From Cladorhizidae sp. MBARI D1340-BT2 (Eukaryota; Porifera; Demospongiae; Poecilosclerida; Cladorhizidae): DNA of 64,000 nucleotides. Each line of letters begins with the position of its first letter. Within the stretch, counting starts at the first letter, position 1. Below are positions 33,501 to 45,500 of the stretch, in pieces. The position numbers and the translations under genes were made by a program. The DNA lies in assembly GCA_028752905.1 (NCBI GenBank), contig JAQNBH010000007.1:44877588-44941587 (forward strand), written 5' to 3'. Under the pieces are notes generated by a model. That model did not search any database and was not told the DNA's origin. It saw only the letters and a list, made by a program, of their open reading frames with translations.

Positions 33501-36500
33501 CTATAAAATTACTCCCACTCTCTACATACCCCCCGCAGCCAACACCCACTGACCTCCTCTACCATCCCCGAGAAAGTGGCACAACTTGAACGTGAGCGAG
33601 CATTAAAATGGAGTCACATGGTTCGTAACTGGGCGAGGTTTGACGGGACAGAGAAGTTGCATCGTCGTGTGAATAAGGGCATCCCTGACTCTATCCGGGG
33701 GGAGATGTGGCGGCATGTCTTGAACCTGACGCAGGTTAGAAGTGAGCGGGTCTACGAGCCAATGCGGGACTTGGGACACGAGACCTCTCCGGACGTGGGT
33801 CAGATAGATATTGACGTGTTGAGGACCTTCAGAGACCACATCATGTACAGGGAGAGATATGGCATCAAGTGAGGGGCATGGTGGGTGGGTGGGCCGCTGG
33901 TCACTGCCTGTGCATGTCAAGTGAGAGGTGTAGGGGGAGGGGTCACTGTGCATGTCAAGTGAGAAACGTAGGGGGAGTGGTCACTGTCTGTGTGAGTCAT
34001 GTGAGAGGGGGAGTGGCCACTGTCTGTGTGAGTCATGTGAGAGGGTGAGTGGTCACTGTGCATGTCATGTGAGCGGGGGAGTGGCCACTGTATGTCATGT
34101 GAATGGGGGAGTGGTCACTGTGTGTGTCATGTGATAGGGGAGTGGTCACTGTCTGTGCGTGTCTTGTTTTTGTATTCATTTTCTCTTTGTGTGTGCTGCG
34201 TGTATTTCTGTCGTCATGGGTACAATATGTTTTATGAAGTGCTTTATACAGGGATGTGGTTTTAAGATGTGGAAGTAGGGGGAAGACCGCCTCTTCCTTG
34301 AGGCACTCGGCTTCAGAGGAGCAGAGCGTTGAAGTCAAAGGTTATTTCTTAGCAATGGCTTGGGGGATGTGGTAGCTCCAAATGAACAGACTGATGGTCT
34401 TCAGAGGAACAGAGCGAGGTCTGATGGTAGCTTCAGAGGAACAGAGCGAGCTCTGATGGTAGCTTCAGAGGAACAGAGCGAGGTCTGATGGTAGCTTCAG
34501 AGGAACAGAGCGAGGTCTGATGGTAGCTTCAGAGGAACAGAGCGAGGTCTGATGGTAGCTTCAGAGGAACAGAGCGAGGTCTGATGGTAGCTTCAGAGGA
34601 ACAGAGTGAGGTCTGATGGTAGAGGAACAGAGCGAGGTCTGATGGTAGCTTCAGAGGAACAGAGCGAGGTCTGATGGTAGCTTCAGAGGAACAGAGCGAG
34701 GTCTGATGGTAGAGGAACAGAGCGAGGTCTGATGGTAGCTTCAGAGGAACAGAGCGAGGTCTGATGGTAGCTTCAGAGGAACAGAGCGAGGTCTGATGGT
34801 AGCTTCAGAGGAACAGAGCGAGGTCTGATGGTAGAGGAACAGAGCGAGGTCTGATGGTAGCTTCAGAGGAACAGAGCGAGGTCTGATGGTAGCTTCAGAG
34901 GAACAGAGCGAGGTCTGATGGTAGAGGAACAGAGCGAGGTCTGATGGTAGCTTCAGAGGAACAGAGCGAGGTCTGATGGTAGCTTCAGAGAAACAGAGCG
35001 AGGTCTTATGGTAGAGGAACAGAGCGAGGTCTGATGGTAGAGGAACAGAGCGAGGTCTGATGGTACAATAGCTTCAGAGGAACAGAGCGAGGTCTGATGG
35101 TAGCTTCAGAGGAACAGAGCGAGGTCTTGTGGTTCCTTCAATATTATTACTTTTTCCCTTTGCTTCCTCTGAGATATATTCCGCTGCAGTTCTGTGGAGC
35201 CACACCCTATAGCTATAACCTGTCGACGTAGACAGCTCAGAGTAGTGCATGTAGTGCAGCCAATATTCTGGGAAGGTGCCGGGTAGAGAGGGAAGGAGGT
35301 GGGATGCATGAAGCACATGTCTATCCTGATAAGCGAGGTTCTACTCGTTCTAGTGATTGGTATAAGCTATAGCACAGTGCTAGGTTTCTGGGAGTGGCAT
35401 CCCAGGGGACACACCCTTCACCCTTCATGTAATACTGGTTAATATTTGATGTCATGCAGGCAGCAAGCCTTGTTCAACGTGCTGGTGGCATACTCCATGT
35501 ACAATCCTGTAAGTTACACCTCTGTGTCTCCGTACACTTCCATTTTTCCTTCTTACACCCTGTGTGTTCTCCTTACACCCCTGTGTCTCTTCCTTACATT
35601 TACATCCCCAGTGTCCTCCATACACCCTTAGTCTCCTTACACCCCTGTGTGTCCTCATTACACTCCTACATGTCCTAATATCCCCGGTGTCATCCATACA
35701 TCACTCTGTGTCCTCATTACACATCTGGTCTCCTACTTCCATCTCTGTGTGTGCTCTCAGGAGCTTGGCTACTGTCAGGGAATGAGTAGCATAGCTGCAG
35801 TGCTGCTCATGTATCTAAATGAAGAAGATGCCTTCTGGGCTCTGGTGGTTCTGATTGGCAGCCCCAAGTTCGCCATGCACGGCATGCTCATCCCTGGCCT
35901 TCCCAAGCTGTTGGCCTACTGTGACTTCCACGCTGTCATGAGGAAGAGATTCATACCAAAGCTAGACAAACATCTAGTGAGTCAGCTCTTCACCACTGTG
36001 TGTGGTGTGTGTGTAGGCATCAATGCATGGTGGGTGTGGTGGGGGTGTGGTTTTGTCTCTATAGCTAGGTGTGTGTGGTGTTTGTCTCTATAGCTAGGTG
36101 TGTGTGGTGTTTGTCTCTATAGCTAGGTGTGTGTGGTGTTTGTCTCTATAGCTAGGTGTGTGTGGTGTTTGTCTCTATAGCTAGGTGTGTGTGGTGTTTG
36201 TCTCTATAGCTAGGTGTGTGTGGTGTTTGTCTCTATAGCTAGGTGTGTGTGGTGTTTGTCTCTATAGCTAGGTGTGTGTGGTGTTTGTCTCTATAGCTAG
36301 GTGTGTGTGGTGTTTGTCTCTATAGCTAGGTGTGTGTGGTGTTTGTCTCTATAGCTAGGTGTGTGTGGTGTTTGTCTCTATAGCTAGGTGTGTGTGGTGT
36401 TTGTCTCTATAGCTAGGTGTGTGTGGTGTTTGTCTCTATAGCTAGGTGTGTGTGGTGTTTGTCTCTATAGCTAGGTGTGTGTGGTGTTTGTCTCTATAGC

Positions 36501-39500
36501 TAGGTGTGTGTGGTGTTTGTCTCTATAGCTAGGTGTGTGTGGTGTTTGTCTCTATAGCTAGGTGTGTGTGGTGTTTGTCTCTATAGCTAGGTGTGTGTGG
36601 TGTTTGTCTCTATAGCTAGGTGTGTGTGGTGTTTGTCTCTATAGCTAGGTGTGTGTGGTGTTTGTCTCTATAGCTAGGTGTGTGTGGTGTTTGTCTCTAT
36701 AGCTAGGTGTGTGTGGTGTGTCTATATAGGTAGGTGCGTGTGGTCTATAGCTACAGGGTGTGGATCACTGGTGAACATGTATGTGGGCATTCGTGTGTAC
36801 ATGTACATGTATGTGTGTGTATCGTGGGGTGTAGTGAACATGTGTGTGTCACATGATTGATGCTCACCCCACAATTGTGCAGTCTAGATCTAACTGTATC
36901 ATGTGACTAACACATGACTTACCTGTCTTCCCTTCTAGACATCGCAGCAAGTCAACCCCTCCGAGTATTGTGCTGCTTGGTTTGTCAAGTGCTTCTTAGA
37001 CACGGTATGTGCCATGTTCCTCCTCATGTGATCATCCTCCTGTGTGCGTACATGCATGTAATCATGCTCCTGTGTGCGTACATGCATGTAATCATCATCC
37101 TGTGTGCGTACATGCATGTACTCATGCTCCTGTGTGCGTACATGCATGTAATCATGCTCCTGTGTGCGTACATGCATGTAATCATGCTCCTGTGTGCATA
37201 CACACATGTAATCACCCTCCTGTGTGCGTACATGCATGTAATCATGCTCCTGTGTGCGTACATGCATGTAATCATGCTCCTGTGTGTACATGCATGTAAT
37301 CATGCTCCTGTGTGCGTACATGCATGTAATCATGCTCCTGTGTGCGTACATGCATGTAATCATGCTCCTGTGTGCGTACACACATGTAATCATGCTCCTG
37401 TGTGCGTACATGCATGTAATCATGCTCCTGTGTGCGTACATGCATGTAATCATGCTCCTGTGTGCGTACACACATGTAATCATCATCCTGTGTGCGTACA
37501 TGCATGTAATCATGCTCCTGTGTGCGTACATGCATGTAATCATCATCCTGTGTGCGTACACACATGTAATCATCCTCCTGTGTGCGTACATGCATGTACA
37601 TGCTCCTGTGTGCGTACACACATGTAATCATGCTCCTGTGTGCGTACATGCATGTAATCATCATCCTGTGTGCGTACATGCATGTAATCATGCTCCTGTG
37701 TGCATACACACATGTAATCATCCTCCTGTGTGCGTACATGCATGTACATGCTCCTGTGTGCATACACACATGTAATCATCATCCTGTGTGCGTACATGCA
37801 TGTAATCATGCTCCTGTGTGTACACACATGTAATCATCATCCTGTGTGCGTACATGCATGTAATCATGCTCCTGTGTGCGTACACACATGTAATCATGCT
37901 CCTGTGTGCGTACATGCATGTAATCATGCTCCTGTGTGCATACACACATGTAATCATGCTCCTGTGTGCGTACATGCATGTAATCATGCTCCTGTGTGCA
38001 TACACACATGTAATCATGCTCCTGTGTGCGTACATGCATGTAATCATGCTCCTGTGTGCGTACATGCATGTAATCATGCTCCTGTGTGCGTACATGCATG
38101 TAATCATGCTCCTGTGTGCGTACATGCATGTAATCATGCTCCTGTGTGCATACACATGTAATCATGCTCCTGTGTGCGTACATGCATGTAATCATGCTCC
38201 TGTGTGCGTACATGCATGTAATCATGCTCCTGTGTGCGTACATGCATGTAATCATCCTCCTGTGTGCGTACATGCATGTAATCATGCTCCTGTGTGTGTA
38301 CACACATGTAATCATGCTCCTGTGTGTGTACACACATGTAATCATGCTCCTGTGTGTGTACATGCATGTAATCATGCTCCTGTGTGCGTACATGCATGTA
38401 ATCATGCTCCTGTGTGCGTACATGCATGTAATCATGCTCCTGTGTGTGTACACACATGCAATCATGCTCCTGTGTGCGTACACACATGTAATCATGCTCC
38501 TGTGTGCGTACATGCATGTAATCATGCTCCTGTGTGCATACATGCATGTAATCATGCTCCTGTGTGCGTACATGCATGTAATCATGCTCCTGTGTGTACA
38601 CACATGTAATCATGCTCCTGTGTGCGTACATGCATGTAATCATGCTACACATGTGATCATCCTCCTGTGTGCGTACACACATGTAATCATGCTCCTGTGT
38701 GCGTACATGCATGTAATCATGCTCCTGTGTGCGTACATGCATGTAATCATGCTCCTGTGTGCGTACATGCATGTAATCATGCTCCTGTGTGCGTACACAC
38801 ATGTAATCATCCTCCTGTGTGCGTACATGCATGTAATCACCCTCCTGTGTGCGTACATGCATGTAATCATGCTCCTGTGTGTGTACACACATGTAATCAT
38901 GCTCCTGTGTGCGTACATGCATGTAATCACGCTCCTGTGTGCGTACACACATGCAATCATGCTGAACTTGATTGCCGGCAGCGTAGCTACGTGCGTGCGT
39001 ATTCACACACACATACATGCACAAACATGATGAAGTAGAAAGCTTGTCAGAGAACATCCACGCCCAGTTTTATGTATAGTACCAGCTGGAGATTGCTGGC
39101 CTGAGTTTTAGTCAGGTGAAGATTGCTGGCCTGAGTTTTAGTAAGGTGAAGATTGCTGGCCTGAGTTTTAGTCAGGTGAAGATTGCTGGCCTGAGTTTTA
39201 GTAGTAAGGTGAAGATTGTGAAGACACTTCTAAATAGACTAACCCTTGCCACGCCCATGCGAATCACAATTTAAGGGCCTGCACAGACTCCAATGGTAGA
39301 ACATACAAAGAGAAGTATTGTAATGGCTACTATCTACATACGCAGTTGTCAAGTTCCCATACATATGTACTGATGCATGTTAACTCTTCCCCGCCACTGT
39401 CCATTAGCTGCTAGTGTTAATTAACTAACAGCAGCTAAAACAAAACCCAATGCATAAAATATACATGACCATAATCCTTGGGGGGAACGAGTCCCCTTGC

Positions 39501-42500
39501 CCCCCCATATGAAACCCTAGTGGGGGTAGGGGAGGAGAAGGTATAGAAGTGGAGGAGAGGGTGGTGACAGTATGTACATACATGAGTGCTCTATGTGCTT
39601 ATTTGAGTGAATCTTGTGGTGACCCTTTACCCACTCTGTGTGTGTGTATTTGCAGTTGCCCTTCCAGCTGGTCCTGCGTGTGTGGGACTCCATGATGTTT
39701 GAGGGGGAGAAGGTGATTATAGCCATGTCACTGGTTCTTCTCAAGATAAACACAAGTAAGCCGCCAGACCTGTCTCCATCTTGGCTCTCTCATGACAAGT
39801 CTAGCTACCCCTGGCTGTGATGTTTCGGGGGGAAAACCACCCGAGTTGCGAAGTGCAAAAAAAATTGAAAATGGCATACAATGACCGTTCGTTAAAAATT
39901 TATTACCTGGTCAGATACGTGGGTGCAAAATTGAAGGCGTTGATTGTCAACGCCTTCAATTTTCCACCCGTGCGCTTGACCAGGTAATAAATTTTTAACG
40001 CCTATTTCAAACGGTCATTGTATGCTCTAGAGCTTCCTCTAGCCACCGGTACCAATTAGAGCACTTCGCAACCCGGAGTGCGGCGATTTTGGGGTGCAGG
40101 TTTTTGAGGTCCCTCCGCTTTAGGGTCTAGTAACTTGCCTATAGTTATACCTATGAAACATATTTTAGTATCAAAAGAGAGCACACAGAGAGACCTATCT
40201 TTTGAGCTATATATCAAGTCCATACCATGAAGTTTGCAGAATCTACTGAGCTCTAAAGTTGTAACCACAGGTTAAAAAAATAAAAAAATAAAAAATGCAA
40301 CTGTCACCCCCTATCACAGCTCAAAAGTAGCTCAAAAGTAAAGCCAACTATTTCCACTTTGGTAAAGAAAAACTCTGCTTGGGACCGAGGAGAACTCTGC
40401 TTGGGGGCGCAGCTCAGACAGCCAATGAGAACTCTGCTTGGGGGCACAGTTCGGACAGCCAATGAAAACTCTGCTTGGGGGCGCAGTTCGGACAGCCGAG
40501 GAGAACTCTGCTTGGGGGCGCAGTTCGGACAGCCAATGAGAACTCTGCTTGGGGGCGCAGTTCGGACAGCCGAGGAGAACTCTGCTTGGGGGCACAGTTC
40601 GGACAGCCGAGGAGACAGGAGTCAGGTTGTTGAATGAGGTGGATCCATTGGGTGGACAAAGTGCTGCAGAATCACTCATCTCAACACTACAATAAGGAAC
40701 AGCCTGGGAAGAAGCTGAGCCAGTCTATTCACACAGTGGGCCAATCTGGGCCTGCCAGCCAGTCCATTCAAACAGTGGGCCAATCTGAGCCTGCCAGCGA
40801 GTCCATTCACACAGTGGGCCAATCTGAGCCTGCCAGCGAGTCTATTCACACAGTGGGCCAATCTGGGCCTGCCAGCCAGTCCATTCAAACAGTGGGCCAA
40901 TCTGAGCCTGCCAGCGAGTCCATTCACACAGTGGGCCAATCTGAGCCTGCCAGCCAGTCCATTCACACAGTGGGCCAATCTGGGCCTTCCAGCCACCAAT
41001 CTGAGCCTTCTAGCCACCAATCTGAGCCTTCCAGCCAGTCCATTCACACAGTGGGCCAATCTGGGCCTTCCAGCCACCAATCTGAGCCTTCTAGCCACCA
41101 ATCTGAGCCTTCCAGCCAGTCCATTCACACAGTGGGCCAATCTGAGCCTGCCAGCGAGTCCATTCACACAGTGGGCCAATCTGGGCCTGCCAGCCAGTCC
41201 ATTCACACAGTGGGCCAATCTGAGCCTTCCAGCCAGTCCATTCACACAGTGGGCCAATCTGAGCCTGCCAGCCAGTCCATTCACACAGTGGGCCAATCTG
41301 GGCCTGCCAGCGAGTCCATTCACACAGTGGGCCAATCTGGGCCTGCCAGCCAGTCCATTCACACAGTGGGCCAATCTGAGCCTGCCAGCCAGTCCATTCA
41401 CACAGTGGGCCAATCTGAGCCTGCTAGTACCACTCTAGATCTGTTAGTGAAAGTTGCCAAGTTATGTCTTCCTGCTAGACACAGGGCCAGGACTACTCCT
41501 AGACACAGGGCCAGGACTGCTCCTAGACACAGGGCCAAGACTGCTCCTAGACACAGGGCCAAGACTACTCCTAGACACAGGGCCACGACTACTCCTAGAC
41601 ACAGGGCCAAGACTACTCCTAGACACAGGGCCAAGACTGCTCCTAGACACAGGGCCAAGACTACTCCTAGACACAGGGCCAGGACTACTCCTAGACACAG
41701 GGCCAGGACTGCTCCTAGACACAGGGCCAAGACTGCTCCTAGACACAGGGCCAAGACTACTCCTAGACACAGGGCCACGACTACTCCTAGACACAGGGCC
41801 AAGACTACTCCTAGACACAGGGCCAAGACTGCTCCTAGACACAGGGCCAAGACTACTCCTAGACACAGGGCCAAGACTGCTCCTAGACACAGGGCCACGA
41901 CTACTCCTAGACACAGGGCCAAGACTACTCCTAGACACAGGGCCAAGACTGCTCCTAGACACAGGGCCAAGACTACTCCTAGACACAGGGCCAGGACTAC
42001 TCCTAGACACAGGGCCAGGACTGCTCCTAGACACAGGGCCAAGACTGCTCCTAGACACAGGGCCAAGACTACTCCTAGACACAGGGCCACGACTACTCCT
42101 AGACACAGGGCCAAGACTACTCCTAGACACAGGGCCAAGACTGCTCCTAGACACAGGGCCAAGACTACTCCTAGACACAGGGCCAAGACTGCTCCTAGAC
42201 ACAGGGCCAAGACTACTCCTAGACACAGGGCCAGGACTGCTCCTAGACACAGGGCCAGGACTGCTCCTAGACACAGGTCCAGGACTACTCCTAGACACAG
42301 GGCCAAGACTGCTCCTAGACACAGGGCCAGGACTGCTCCTAGACACAGGGCCAAGACTGCTCCTAGACACAGGTCCAGGACTACTCCTAGACACAGGGCC
42401 AAGACTACTCCTAGACACAGGGCCAAGACTACTCCTAGACACAGGGCCAGGACTACTCCTAGACACAGGGCCAAGACTGCTCCTAGACACAGGGCCAGGA

Positions 42501-45500
42501 CTACTCCTAGACACAGGGCCAGGACTACTCCTAGACACAGGGCCAGGACTACTCCTAGACACAGGACCAAGACTGCTCCTAGACACAGGGCCAGGACTAC
42601 TCCTAGACACAGGGCCAAGACTGCTCCTAGACACAGGCCAGGACTACTCCTAGACACAGGGCCAGGACTACTCCTAGACACAGGGCCAAGACTACTCCTA
42701 GACACAGGGCCAGGACTACTCCTAGACACAGGGCCAAGACTGCTCCTAGACACAGGGCCAGGACTACTCCTAGACACAGGGCCAGGACTACTCCTAGACA
42801 CAGGGCCAAGACTGCTCCTAGACACAGGGCCAAGACTGCTCCTAGACACATGGCTGGGACTACTCCTAGACACAGGGCCAAGACTGCTCCTAGACACAGG
42901 GCCAGGACTACTCCTAGACACAGGGCCAAGACTACTCCTAGACACAGGGCCAAGACTGCTCCTAGACACAGGGCCAAGACTACTCCTAGACACAGGGCCA
43001 AGACTACTCCTAGACACAGGGCCAAGACTACTCCTAGACACAGGGCCAGGACTACTCCTAGACACAGGGCCAGGACTACTCCTAGACACTGGGCCAGGAC
43101 TACTCCTAGACACTGGGCCAGGACTACTCCTAGACACCGGGCCAGGACTACTCCCAGACACAGGGCCAGGACTACTCCTAGACACAGGACCAAGACTGCT
43201 CCTAGACACAGGGCCAAGACTACTCCTAGACACAGGGCCAAGACTGCTCCTAGACACAGGGCCAAGACTACTCCTAGACACAGGGCCAAGACTGCTCCTA
43301 GACAGAGGGCCAGGACTACTCCTAGACACAGAGGACTACTCCTAGACACAGGGCCAAGACTGCTCCTAGACACAGGGCCAGGACTACTCCTAGACACAGG
43401 GCCAAGACTACTTCTAGTTACAGGACTGTGTCCACAGAACTTCCAAATGGAGCAACAATTCTAGACATGACAATAGGAGTTTGCGATAGAATATCATGCC
43501 AGCCATGTTCTCCTTCTGGCATCAAGCTAGCAGCCATGAAGACCTCCTGGCAACAAGCTAGCAGCCATGAAGACCTCCTGGCAACAAGCTAGCGGCCATG
43601 AAGATCTCCTAGTAAAAAGCTAACAGCCATGAAGATCTCCTAGTAAAAAGCTAACAACCATGAAGATCTCCTAGCAACAAGCTAACAGCCATGAAAATAG
43701 TTTTGAAAGGGTTAGAGGGTCTGACCATGTCTTTGTACTGTATTAGCACACACTCATGCTGAGGTCTGATCCTTATAACCAACCATGTAGCCAGTGCAGA
43801 TGCTCTCTAATGGCGTATTTGTGTTGCCATACATGTTTATCTTTAGGAACTGAAGGTTGGAATGTGAAGTAAGATCAACTGTGATGAACATTACTTTCCA
43901 GCGCCAAGTCTTGAGTGGCTATGGCAACGGTGAGTGCTAGAGATGTACAAACACTAGAGAACAATGGCATTGATTTTTTTTCTAAGTCGACTTTGTTAAT
44001 GTGATGGTTGGTACTAAATTCAAACACACACAAAAAAACACTTGTGGTAGGACTTTGGATCCATGGATTCTGCACACTTCACTGTATGGATTTTATATAT
44101 AGATCAAATGATAGATCTCTCTGTGTGCTCTCATTTGCTACTACAGCCATACCCCAAGGTACAGGCAGTCAAAGTTGGGGATCTTTTCCTGAAGTGTACA
44201 GAATTTATGGAGTTTCAAAGTCATGACCACAAGGTCCTGCATTTGTCCCCCTTGATAGTCGACTTCTTTATAAAAATCAATGCCATTGTTCTCTAGTTTG
44301 TACAGCTCCAGCACTCACAGTTGCTATAGCCACTCAAGACTTGATGCTGGAAAATAGCGTTGGTAATGGAGTTTGTGTGGGTGATCTCACTTCACATTCC
44401 AACCTGCAGTTCCTAAAGATAAAGTTGTATTAGAAAAGGGTATATACATGTAAATCAGGACCGTGAATGTTATATAAAAACCACGTGTTTTCAGACCCTC
44501 TATTAGATGTGGGGGAGAGTGTGGTTGAGAGGTTGGAGAGCATGTTGCAGGCAAACAGCAAACCATCACACACCACTTTATTACCATCACAGTGAGCTAA
44601 CAATTATTACAGTGAGCTAAGGACTAAGGTTGTTAGCACCACAGTGAGCTAAGGACTAAGGTTGTTAGCACCACAATGAGCTAAGGACTAAGGTTGTTAG
44701 CACCACAGTGAGCTAAGGACTAAGGTTGTTAGCACCACAGTGAGCTAAGGACTAAGGTTGTTAGCACCACAGTGAGCTAAGGACTAAGGTTGTTAGCACC
44801 ACAGTGAGCTAAGGACTAAGGTTGTTAGCACCACAGTGAGCTAAGGACTAAGGTTGTTAGCACCACAGTGAGCTAAGGACTAAGGTTGTTAGCACCACAG
44901 TGAGCTAAGGACTAAGGTTGTTAGCACCACAATGAGCTAAGGACTAAGGTTGTTAGCACCACAGTGAGCTAAGGACTAAGGTTGTTAGCACCACAGTGAG
45001 CTAAGGACTAAGGTTGTTAGCACCACAGTGAGCTAAGGACTAAGGTTATTAGCACCACAGTGAGCTAAGGACTAAGGTTATTAGCACCACAGTTAGCTAA
45101 GGACTAAGGTTGTTAGCACCACAGTGAGCTAAGGACTAAGGTTGTTAGCACCACAGTGAGCTAAGGACTAAGGTTGTTAGCACCACAGTGAGCTAAGGAC
45201 TAAGGTTGTTAGCACCACAGTGAGCTAAGGACTAAGGTTGTTAGCACCACAGTGAGCTAAGGACTAAGGTTGTTAGCACCACAGTGAGCTAAGGACTAAG
45301 GTTGTTAGCACCACAGTGAGCTAAGGACTAAGGTTGTTAGCACCACAGATAGCTAAGGACTAAGGTTGTTAGCACCACAGTGAGCTAAGGACTAAGGTTA
45401 TTAGCACCACAGTGAGCTAAGGACTAAGGTTGTTAGCATCACAGTGAGCTAAGGACTAAGGTTGTTAGCACCACAGTGAGCTAAGGACTAAGGTTGTTAG

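Noticed and set aside
36914..39057. Cys/His-rich frames ([10 protein letters not shown] repeats) resembling zinc-finger or metallothionein-like proteins
   Set aside because: This is a 30-bp minisatellite in RabGAP intron 6; open frames occur on both strands with unrelated translations.
40634..43464. Open frames of 390-903 codons across the 39-bp and 24-bp arrays
   Set aside because: They are multiple-of-3 repeats in RabGAP intron 7; all frames on both strands are open, so openness is not evidence of coding.
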